From positions 1 through 28,914 of the forward strand of contig JAWQRN010000494.1 in NCBI GenBank assembly GCA_033557685.1: a stretch of DNA of 28,914 bases, written 5' to 3'. The translations under genes and the position numbers were made by a program. Origin of the DNA: Sperchopsis tessellata. Its lineage: Eukaryota > Arthropoda > Insecta > Coleoptera > Hydrophilidae. Within the stretch, counting starts at the first letter, position 1; the number at the start of each line of letters is the position of its first letter. The notes beneath the pieces were generated by a model, which was not told the origin of the DNA, did no database searches, and was given only the letters and a program-made list of their open reading frames with translations. This document shows, one piece after another, positions 9,290 to 20,100 of this stretch.

Positions 9290-10615
9290 GATTTTCCAAA
9301 ATCAAAATGAATAAAAGAAATTGGTAGGGCAGAAACTACATTATTAACATATTATGTTAGGAAAATGTGATGAGGAGTATAACACTGGATTTTCTGATAA
9401 TTCCAGAATATAGAGAATTACACGGAATCTGATGAATCAGTGGATAAAACCAATGATATAGGTGTCCAAGAATTATCTGATTCTAGTAGCAATGAAGAAA
9501 AGAATGATGAGATAGATGTGAATAGTGAACCAAACGTTTCCAAAATCTCCAACACAGGTCCTTCTTCCGATACAGTAATCAACCTTCTTGAGTATAACAT
9601 TGGAAAAATCTCTTAAATTTAGGCCACATATTCATGGTCTTTGTTCTCGGCTTAACTCAGTTCTGTATTCTATTAGAAATATTAAGTATGCAGTAACGTT
9701 TTTGCTTTGAGAGTGTTTTATTTTGCTTATATTTAGATTCCTTGCCTCCAGCTTGTCAATATTTTATTCTTCAACTGAGAATAACAAGATGTATTGTTGG
9801 TATTTTATCTAGGACTGTTTGCAGGAACCATACCATTTCCGGGTTTTTGTTATACCTCTTGCCTTCTTTGTATGTTAATAAATTGGTATGCTTTGAGGAA
9901 GAACTCGGAATACTTCACAAGAAACTCAGATGTCTCACAGAGTTTGTCCACCAGATATAGAGGCAGACTCCGAATTCCAGTCCATGATACTACTTATTGG
10001 CGATTAAAAGTAACCTAAGGGCGCTAGCATCGAATCCAAGATGGCCGTCAGATAGAGGATGATAAATGTTTATACAGTGATAAGTGCTTAAATTTAATTA
10101 ATTTCCCATAATGTTTGAGCCAGCGATTGATATCGTTGATATTATGGATTATGGGGGTCATTTCAAGAGACCATTTGTTGAGGGATCGGCAATTATCAAG
10201 GCAAATCACTTGATCGAATGTGGCGTGATAGCAAGGACGGACACCGAGATCCAAATCTTTTCATTGTCTGCAAACAGCGCAATTTGATGAGAGGCCTCAT
10301 GAAATAAATGTTAAATTATTCCCCAGCAGTTAGCATTCTCTTAGATTCACCTCCTGTAAAGTTACTGACTTAAATATGATGTCGCTAATACTACCTATTG
10401 AAAATTACAGTAGGTAGGCAACTGCAGTAGGTATTTGCCCTCCTTTTAGTAAATTGAACATTTTATGTAGGCATGCAATACAAAATTACCTAAGCAGGTA
10501 CTAAGCATATCAATAAATGATTTCCTATATATCAAAAGAGGTTATGATACAAATATGTATAGATTTCTCGACTAATTATATGTCTAGTGTAAATACTGTA
10601 CACATAATGAATAAT
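9290..10615. other. Gene-poor interval with a possible acidic ORF relic
   Basis: About 9418-9617 on the plus strand encodes an acidic, Ser/Asp-rich stretch (for example QELSDSSSNEEKNDEIDVN) ending in a stop. Such N-terminal leaders occur in TTF/hAT-type transposases, but nothing diagnostic follows. AAGATGGC (10038-10045) is a YY1-type motif in a slightly CpG-richer patch. The ORFs 9742-10018 and 10254-10048 are unrecognised and probably chance. Confidence 0.3.
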
Positions 10616-10619
10616 ACAT

Positions 10620-10996
10620 TTATCAAAATAGAAAAAATTGTCAGGTTTGAAATGTTCTCCACACACGACCATTGTTTTTGATACTTTCTTCCCAATTTTC
10701 AACAGATATAACCTTACTTTTCATCTTGCGTTGTCGTTGTGAAATATGTGGAAAGAAAATCCACATGTTGCTTTACTGTCACACTGAGGCACCGAACAAT
10801 ATTTATTTCCCTTCCTTGCTATGTTTTTAAGTTCCACACGAACTATTGTTTGCTTTTCTGTCGTCCCATCCATTGCGAAATGCACGCTAAACAGATATAA
10901 CCTATCCTCAATCTGAGGATTGCACTTCTGCTCACCAGAGGTCAGCCACTTAGCTTTTAATCGCCAATTATGAAAAGAGAACTTTTTATAGTGCAA
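10620..10996 (-). pseudogene. Broken THAP zinc-finger domain
   Basis: The minus-strand frame 10996-10721 ends with NKYCSVPQCDSKATCGFSFH, the N-terminal Cys pair of a THAP C2CH finger (C-x-V-x-x-C). In another frame just downstream (about 10690-10630) the sequence gives VSKTMVVCGEHFKPDNF, the matching C-x2-H with the usual CGEHF-x-x-x-(D)-F ending. At least one frameshift separates them and the spacer is short. THAP fingers bind DNA in host transcription factors and P-element-type transposases. No downstream transposase was found, so the origin is open. The first 65 residues of the upstream frame are not recognised. Confidence 0.6.
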
Positions 10997-11143
10997 TTAA
11001 GACTTTTAATGCATCGCCATTAAACTTTAGAAGTATTACTGATTATTCTAAATTTTCTACTGGTGTTAAACATATTTTTATGGTTGGGTGTTGCTATTCA
11101 ATTGAAGAATATTTTGATTATGCTAGGCAATGAGGTATGCATG

Positions 11144-11264
11144 AATATTGTTTCCGGGTGGTAAGCGTGTAGAGGCTCTGATAAGTGCCGACGTTTCGTC
11201 CACTGTTGCAAGGGACACTTTCAAGGCGAGTGATGTTACTTCAATGAATGAATTCACTGCATTA
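11144..11264 (+). repeat. Dispersed short repeat, copy 2, with 11-bp direct repeats
   Basis: A 121-bp insert lies between perfect copies of AGGTATGCATG (11133-11143 and 11265-11275). It starts AATATTGTTTCCGGGTGG and contains CGTGTAGAGGCTCTGA and the core GCCGACGTTTCGTCCACTGT. It ends in GTTACTTCAATGAATGAATT and CACTGCATTA. Copies lie at 7503, 21256 (inverted) and 28870. There is no coding capacity. Confidence 0.8.
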
Positions 11265-11344
11265 AGGTATGCATGTTGGGTGGGTTTAAATATATGTAAT
11301 TAGGTGCAATGAATTTAAATGTAAACTCCGTCTGTGATGGTTGT

Positions 11345-13168
11345 TGGGTGGATTGAGTAGCTCAGCAATTATCACTGCCAGTCCCAAGCCCGGTTAAAGG
11401 AGGAGGGTTGGGTTAGGGGTTAATGACCCCTTCCCGTAAAAAAAATCTTGTTACAAAAGTTCAAAGAGAGGAACGGTGACTGAAACCTAGACAACAACTT
11501 GGCAGGTACAAGGACAATGATTTGGGAGTGGCTACATGGAATGTTAGATCACTGCATAGACCTGGAACCCTGCAGGCACTTCTTGACACACTGGAATATT
11601 GCAAAGGGTGAATAGGGAAGAAAATTTTTGAAAAGAAGAAATACATGATATACTATAGCTGTCACCCAACAGAACATAAAGTTGGTACACGATTTATAGT
11701 CAGTAGAAGAGTAAAGCACCTACTAATAGACTTCCAAGCCATAAACGAAAGACTATGCAAAATAAGAATAAGAAGTAAATTCTTCAAGTACTCAATAGTT
11801 AATGTCCACGCACCAACGGCAGATAAACAAGATAAAGAAAAAGTTGAATTTTATGAGGAACTAGACTTTGGCTGTCCGAGAAACGATATAAAGGTGCTAA
11901 TCAAGGACTTATATGCAAAGATAGGAAGAAAAATTGAATACCACTAACCATTGGAAAGCATAGCTTGCACGAAGTGTCAAACAATAATGGGACTTACTTA
12001 ATACATCTTGCTGCCTCACTGGATATGGTAATAGCCAGTACATATTTCGAACGCAAAGAAATACTAAAGGGGCATGGGTTAGCCCAGATAGAAGTATGGT
12101 TAACCAAATTAAACATGTGGTGATCGAAGCAAGACACTTCAGTGACGGTGACGCACCAAACGCAGAGCAAACATCGACTCGGACTACTGTTTAGTTCAGT
12201 CTAAAATAAAAGCAAGAATTTCCAATGCAAAAAAGGGAAAAGGCACTAGGGAAGAGAAGTTTAATCTGGATAAGCTCAAAAGACCCGAGATAGGTAAAAA
12301 AATTTCAATAGAAGCTTGAAGAAAAGAAGGATCAAATAAATAGCACTTGTGAAGACGTTGATGTATACTGGGGTGGGGGTTGGAGGGTATTAGACGAAAT
12401 AGCAATGGAAGTCATAGGAAAACAAAAAAAATGGGAGAAGAGGATCAGATTGGTATGATGAGTGCAGCAGACAACGCTGAGAAAAAATCGGGCGTATATA
12501 GGACTCCAAGGTCGAAGAACAAGACAAATAGAGGAAGAGTACAAGCAATTAAGAAGAGATAAAAACGAGTAATGAAGCGAAAGAAGAAAGAACACGTAGA
12601 ACTCCAACTACAAGAACTAGAAAGACTTAACACCCAGGAGGAAACTCGGAAATTTTATCGGGTTGTTAACCAAAACAGAAAAGAATTTAAACCTAGATTG
12701 GCCATTGTCAGAGACAGGGAAGGAGAAATCATCAGTGAGCAGGATAAAAGAATAGAAATATGGGCCGAAAACTTTGAAGAGAGACTAAACATAAGAAACC
12801 AGGCAGAAACAGATGAGAACATGAAGCTTGAAGACATAGACGATGAAAGGGAAATAGATAACATCCCAACAGAAGAAGAAATAGTCAAGGCAATGGACAG
12901 ATTGATAAATCACAAATCATATGGTGCAGATGGAATACCCTCTGAGCTTCTGAAATATGGCGCAAAAAAACTAAAAGACTACATATGTAATCTAGTAGCA
13001 TTAATTTGGGCACACGTAAAAATCCCGAATGACTGGAACATAGGTATAATAATACCTATACTCAAAAAAAAAAGACCCAATGACACATGACAATTCCCGA
13101 GGGATTACACTCCTAAACGTGACGTACAAAATATTGGTATACATACTCTATGATCGCCTAGTAGTATA
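11345..13168 (+). pseudogene. RTE-type non-LTR retrotransposon, 5' half (endonuclease and start of RT)
   Basis: A non-coding leader (AAGCCCGGTTAAAGGAGGAG near 11388) precedes an apurinic-endonuclease-like domain. VATWNVRSLHRPGTLQALL (about 11527-11590) is the first endonuclease motif. 11645-11947 carries VNVHAPTADKQDKEKVEFYEEL, and shifted frames after that give LHEVSNNNGTYLI and the NQIKHVVIEARHFS region. The linker and early RT follow: 12572-13090 reads FYRVVNQNRKEF, KSYGADGIPSELLKYG and IPNDWNIGIIIPILKKK. A frameshift then leads to an RGITLLNVTYKIL-like motif. The element stops abruptly at about 13168, before the RT catalytic motifs. Stops and frameshifts make it dead. It ends next to the SGPP 3' region. 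Confidence 0.85.
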
Positions 13169-13180
13169 TAGTGGGGGGTT

Positions 13181-13186
13181 TTTATT
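13181..13186 (-). terminator. Candidate poly(A) signal of the SGPP gene
   Basis: AATAAA on the minus strand lies about 500 nt after the SGPP stop codon at 13689, right beside the broken end of the RTE fragment. It is the clearest canonical hexamer in this interval; cDNA would decide whether it is used. Confidence 0.4.
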
Positions 13187-13688
13187 AATTCACAGTACTA
13201 AAATTTGAAAAAACACATTATGTCATTTATCTCAAAACTTTGAGGCAATCACTTACTGCCTTTTTCCTTGGAAGGGCAGTACACGAAGCCACGTGATGGT
13301 TAGTATTTGAAAAAAGTTAACATCTTTCTTATGTAAGTTTCATTCATCGTTTATCCATTTTGTATACAAAAACTAACTACAATTGTATACGTGAATGCTT
13401 GCACTGGAGTTGCTCTAAGGTTATTATTTTCTAAACCCTCGAGAACAAAGGAACAGATACTTGACGCTTAATAATGTATAAATATGTGTGATTTTTCTAA
13501 CTTCTAGAGACTACCAACTCATGGTCATATTAAAACAAAACAAACCTCTAAAATTATATCATAAACTTATTTACCTACAATTACGTAATCAAAATTTGAT
13601 GGTATGCGGCTTCTTAAGTTTTGAACATAGCAATCAATACATCTCTTATTTTCTCTAAATAATTCTCACTATATATACTCAGTAATTA

Positions 13689-14106
13689 TCAAATTTCCGT
13701 ATAGAATGTTGGTCGTTCAAGTTGCAAAAACCTGAACAGAATTGGAAGCAGATATAAGGTATTAAAACCTACAGCCGCACATATGAAATATTTGGTTCCT
13801 AGCTCCACAAAAGTTTTGTGCTTATTTTGAAGGTTGTTTTCTGACTTCTTGATGTCATTTACATTTTCTCGGAGTAGAGCACATAAGAAATTGTATGCAA
13901 ATTTTCCACCATATACTTTGGTCATCAACACGAAGAAAAATCCTAAAATAGTACGTAGAATAGTGAATCCCATCATTGTTAACGATGGCCAGAAGATTGT
14001 GTATGGCTGTGATAGATCTGACTGAGACATAACACCTGTTTGGTAGTTTAGCCATGCACCTATATGAATTCCAACACAAACGGATAAGACCATCGTTGTG
14101 TCACCT
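13689..14106 (-). CDS. SGPP exon 4 (C-terminal)
   Basis: The acceptor TTTTCTTTTGTAG precedes 14106. The exon begins by completing Arg242, then GDTTMVLSVCVGIHIGAWLN. Further segments include FWPSLTMMGFTILRTILGFF and the terminal helix YFICAAVGFNTLYLLPILFRF before the stop. The R-x-DTT motif and the final 'K-x-x-x-x-VGF...P...RFL' block match vertebrate SGPP C-termini. Confidence 0.9.
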
Positions 14107-17100
14107 CTACAAAAGAAAAATGAAATAGAATTTATACAATCTGTATGTGACATAAAGTTGCTAATTCTCAAATATCAATCCCATATAAGATGTTGAATGA
14201 AATATATATTGCACATCATTTTTCTAGCATCATCTTGAAATTCGTGATAATAGTTACAATGTCCCTGACCTCATCGGTGTTAGAAATTTGAAAGTCTAAT
14301 TTAACCACCACCCTAATTAAATAATTCAAGTCTGTACGAACTAATATACACACCTGGTAGGAGTCCATTTTACAGATATTGGATAGTAGACTATCATCAA
14401 GATTGATCCTACAGTTAATAAAAATGGTCCTGTTGGACTAGTTAGGAAGTAGTTATCCAATTTATCGACCAATGGCACTAAAGGAAACATCAGCAAGATA
14501 GCTAGAAGTACGCCAGCTATTAAATCCTGAAAAAAAAAAATAAATCCAGTTCAAGTAAACTGTAAGGTTGATGATGAGTTTCTTTCAATGCACAGACAAG
14601 ATGTCTTAGCCAGAAATAACCGTTATACAACCCATATACAAAAGAAAAAAAATAATCAAATGGACAATTACAGGCCATTAATCAACAACAGTGTTATAGC
14701 AATCATACTGGGGGATTTCAACGCTTAAGTTGACAATTTCAGGGTTGAAACATGCGCAGGCGGTCTGGCAGAAAGGAATGATAGGAGGGACCGTTTAGTG
14801 CAATTCTGTCAGGACAAAGATCTTATAGTAACAAATACATTCTTCAAACTTCCGCTGTGTAGACTGTACACCTAGAAATTCCCTACAGACAAAACTGAAA
14901 AAGTAGTAAGGAACCAAATAGACTATATTCTCATTAACAAACTATATAAGAATGCAATCAAGTCTGCAAGAACGTATCCTTGTGCTGACATAAATTCGGA
15001 CCATAATCCTATAATAGCTGAACTAAATATAAAATTGAAAAAGATTGAGATTGCATGAGAACCACTAATGTGCCAAATAAGGATAGTGTGGAGAGAACCA
15101 AGAAGAAGCCCTGGTTACAGCAGACATCTTAGAACTTATGGAAGGAAGGAGGAAGAGCAAAACAACTTGGAAGAATACAAGAGATTACATAAAGCAATAC
15201 AAAAAAAAGGTCAAAAAAGCTCAGAATTAATACCTGGCCTGCCAATGTGCGGAAATAGAATAACTGGAGAGAAAATTTGAGTGCTTCCATATATACAGAA
15301 AGGTAAAGGAAATGGCTGGATGCAAGAAAAATAAAAGTGCCGGTAATATAGTCAAACACATTGATGGGTGCTTAGTAGTTGAAGTAAAGGACAAACTAAA
15401 GAAGTGGAAAGCATACATTTAGGAACTTTTTGATGATGTAAGACCTCCCAAGCCTGTCTAAGAAGTGAACAACACAAACCTAACAATATTAAGAACAGAA
15501 CTAGAACACGACTTGGAGCCTATGAAATCTGGTAAAACTGTTTGTCCTGACCAATTACCTATAGAGCTTATCAAACTTTTTGATGAGGACGTGATTGATA
15601 TACTTCTGGACCTTTTCAACATCATTTACGAAAAATGTGTCATTCCTAAACAGTGGTTATAGTCCACCTTTGTACTTATTCCAAAGAAACCAAATGCAAG
15701 AGAATACTCGGAATATCGAACCATTGCGCTCATGAGTCACACCTTAGAATTATTTTTGTAAATCATTCATAAGAGAATCTACAGGATGCTCGAAGAAGAC
15801 ACAAGCGGTACCCAGTTCCGCACGTGACTTGGGACAAGAAAGGTGCTCTTCGGAATTAACGTACTTTTCAAAAGTTGCTCGAATGTGAATCGGGATGTTA
15901 TATTGACTTTGAGAAGGTATTTGATAAAGTGAGACATAATAAATTACAACAGCTACTCCTCATTAAAAACATCGCCTTGAGGGACGAGAATAATAAGGCC
16001 ATACTGAGGCCAAAGTGCTAACATAAAAGTTGAAAACCAATTAACTGAGGAAATTGAGATCCATCGTGGTGTAAGGCAGGGACGTATTCTATTTCCACTC
16101 CTGTTTAATCTTTATAGCGAAGCTATTTTCAACCAATCTTACAAACACACAACATCTACTAGAAAAGTTAAACGATCTTTGTGACGAATACGGGTTGAAG
16201 AACAACTTTAGGAAAACCAAACTAATGGTAGTTACAAAGCTTCCACAGATTCAAAACCTGATGAACCAAGAATTGCAAACACCGTCATATAAAATGAACA
16301 TGAGAAAGTTATTCAGTAGTCAGGATATTAGTCTGAGGATGCTACGTATTCTCCACGCTACTTTATAGGGTTGAACCTGGACTCTCAAGAAGAAGCACTT
16401 GGATAAACTGCAAGCCTTCGAAAAGTGGTGCTACAAAGGAATGTGGCGTATACCCTGGACGGACAGTGTCACGAATGCCGAAGTACTAATTAAAATGCAA
16501 AATAAAAGCTAAATTATAGACACCATAAAAAAGAGAAAGCTTCAGTACCTGGGCCATATGAGACTTTTCGTTATGGTAAAAAACTTCGTAATGTTAACAA
16601 AGTCAACCTACTTTCCTCTAAATCTGACAGTTTTTATAGAAGATTTTATTAACGAAACTCAAATATTCCTTACGTAGACTTCTACAACCACAGTTAATAT
16701 CTCCAGGTGTTATGGCAGTAACCTTGTGTATGCTTTTCTTTTTGTCGACATTTCTTCCACCGTTTCAAGGGACATTAGCTATTAAAAGTGCTGGGTATAG
16801 ACTGACAAGTAGCTCTAAAAGTTTTAACTATAGACTGAAATATGACTCTCAGAAGTACTATAAATAGACTTTTCAGTCTCAGAACTACCAGTCATAGACT
16901 TTCCAGCAATTTTTAGAGCTACATAAAAGTCTACTTGCAGCAATTCTAATAGCTACATGTCTTGATAATGTCCCCTGCAAAGGTAGAAAAAATGTCGACA
17001 AACAGAAAAATCTACACACGGTTAAATCCTAGAAAACCAGAAGATATCCAATATTTTCATTACTTTTGCATCAACCCAATATATAAATAAACTCAATAAA

Positions 17101-20100
17101 TAAAATAAATAAATAGAAATATAGAGCTGCATTGCACCAAAAATCTTGAATAATGAATTCGTTTTAAGTAATCAAAATTCAGCAATCCAGATTTTTGTCC
17201 TTTAACCAATCTTGTATTTTGAAATTAAATAAAAAAATATTTTCTTATTTTTTTGCCTGTCACACAACATAGGAGATTTGATTTTACACCGTTTTAAAAA
17301 TTATGTCTTGTAAATGTCGCCCTCCATTGTCAATACACTGATTCAATCAAATTCGGAAGTTTCGGTACACTCTTTCAAGCATGCCGACAGGTATATTGGC
17401 AATTTTGACTCGGATGTTGCTTTATAGGTCTTCCAGGGTCCGTGGACGATCGTTATAAACCAGGGATTTGAGATAACCCCACAGGAAATAATATTCTGTT
17501 TGTTAACACTAAGGCGAAAAAGTGCCTCGTCAGAGAAGAACACAAGTGTGTCGTTGGGTAAGGTGTCGACCAGTAGCTCACATGTTACATAATCACGATC
17601 CGTCAGTTGTTGGGTCAGAACCATTTTGTATGGGCGCAAATTGAGTTCATCTTGAAAAATTCGACGAAAAGAATGTCCCAATATGCCAAGGGCAACTGCA
17701 TGTTTACAAGCAGAACGCTAGGGAGACCGTAGCATAGACAAACATAACATTATATATTTTATTAAACACACAAAAAAATATATACATCTCAACGCCAGGT
17801 CAATACAAAAAAAAACAAACAACAAATTTCAAAAATCAATCTGTGGCCTTAAACATATCACTGCTCCAGAATTCTTCCATGGGGTACATCGGATTCTCTT
17901 GTAGGGTCTTCTTAATGCTTCTCTTAAAAGATACCGTATTCAGTTCAGTTATACCGCTAGGCAACTCGTAAAGCTTGATGCACCAATAGTTTGTGGAGCA
18001 CTGCGTTCTCGATATTCTGTGGTATGGTATAATAGCTTTGGATTTATTTCGGGTGTTGTGGTCATGCTGGTCACTATTTTGATTATACCTCTCTCTCTTG
18101 GTGTGGATGTACTCCAAGCATGTAAGTATATACAGGTTCATGACAGAGAGTATACCTGTACTTTTTAACAAATTTCTGCAACTAAGTTGTTGGTTGCTGA
18201 TCGAGCAAAGTGCTCTAACAGCTCTTTTTTGTAGGAGCAGTAGTCTATGGACCATAAGTGAAGCTCCCCCAGACAATTAGCCCATACAAGACGTGGCTCT
18301 GATAATTCGCATAGTAGGATACTAAAACCGCCTCATAGGTTGCTGTCCTTGTAAGTTCTCTGATTGTAAAGAGAGCCATTGATAGTTTCTTTAAAACAGT
18401 GCTCGTCCCATTTTTGGTCTGCTTGGAAACATACTCCCAGAAATTTGACTGGAGGTTGTTTGAGCCTATCGTTGACCAAGAAGGTAAGGGTATTTGTCTT
18501 CTCTTTGTTTAGCTGCAGACCATTAGCTGAAAACCATAGTTCAGCCTAATTATCGTTGAAGTTTTGGCTTTGGCATCAATCTCATTGGCAGCGACATCCA
18601 GGAATGACGAGTCTTCAGCTCGTTTGACATTTACAGGTGTTGAAACGGTCCTCGGAGGGCCTTTCTTTTTTTTAGACACATTCCTCATTTCACACGGCCT
18701 TGTGGGGAACTTTCGAAGTGACACGTTGCACCCCGATGACCAAGTGGTCGTTAGAAAAATTCACCTCCATCCAGCCCCTCTCATTGAGCCCTTCTCCACC
18801 TCTCTGTGAGCCCAACTAAATTCACCACGCCTTTTTAAAAAAACGAACTTCCCACCCCCCACCCTGTAGGTGCTCTAAATAATTTGTAATATAATTTTGA
18901 ACATGAAATTCATTATAATCATTCAATAATTGTGTCATCATTATATATTCCAAATAAGATTGTTGTGGTTGTGATTGTTAAGACGTTCCTCAAATTATAA
19001 ATAAATATATCCCTGTGCTACGCTGTTCATAATTTCCAACCAATTTGGTTGAATGAGACTTCAACCATTGTGTTGCACAATCACTATTTTTTTCTTTACA
19101 ATGTAAGTAATTCGTGTTCAACTCTACATGTGTAATTGCCTCTACCAGTTTTATGGAGGTATAATTCTTTACTTTAATTTTTGTTTACTATTTGATATTG
19201 TTTGACACTTTATGAGCGATTAATTTTTTTTTAGATAGTTTCGTTTCATAAGACATTCTGCTGTTTTAGTTTTTTTTAACACGTTTCTTGCTATATGGAC
19301 CACTGGTCGATCATGACAAGTACTTTTTCTTCGCTATGTGACCCACTGGTGGGTCATATACTAGTTTTGTAGCTTTCTTAAAAGAATCGTTTATTTATAA
19401 TTTATGGTACAATTTGCAAGTTATGTAAAACTAGTATATGTCCTACCAGTGGGTGCATAGCGTAGAAAAAGTACTTGTCATGATCCACCGGTGGGTCGTA
19501 AAGCAAGAAATGTGTTAATATTGTCTTAAATGTGTTAAATTAGTATATATAAAATCAAAATAATAGTAATACTTACTAAAACTGTATGCATTCCCAAATA
19601 TACTCTACTGATGCAGATCAAGGAACACCAGACTATCGCAATTGCGAATCCTATAGGTACATTGTATTCATATCTATTTATGGTATATAAAAGAACAGAA
19701 AATGGTATGGATACGCCAACCATGGCATGAGTGGAAGGCATTCCATATTCCAAAGACCATTTACTTTGAAGTCTAACAACAGGTGGGCCAGGTCTCGGCC
19801 AACAAAACACATCTTTTATGCTTTGTCCTATAAGAAAAGCAAACAAAAAATTACTTACGGGAAAGAAATGAAATATAATATATAGTTGACTAAATATTTT
19901 AAAATAATATACAACATCATTTTAAATTCACAGTGATTACAAAGTAAAACTGTTTTAGTTGCAACAAAATACCTAATCAATGACCGTTTCGATTTTTAAT
20001 TAAATAAATCTCTTAATCCAATGTAACATTGTATAATTAGATTTAAATTTGCAACAATCCAATCTGCAAACAAAATGTTCTATTGCATAGTTTTGAATCC

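Noticed and set aside
12332..12888. Minus-strand ORFs rich in Ser, Leu and Phe
   Set aside because: Antisense of the Lys/Glu-rich RTE linker, which forces such composition.
18509..18809. ORFs on both strands near 18509-18809 as host exons
   Set aside because: The minus-strand frame contains a decayed RT catalytic region, and no splice structure or protein family fits either strand.
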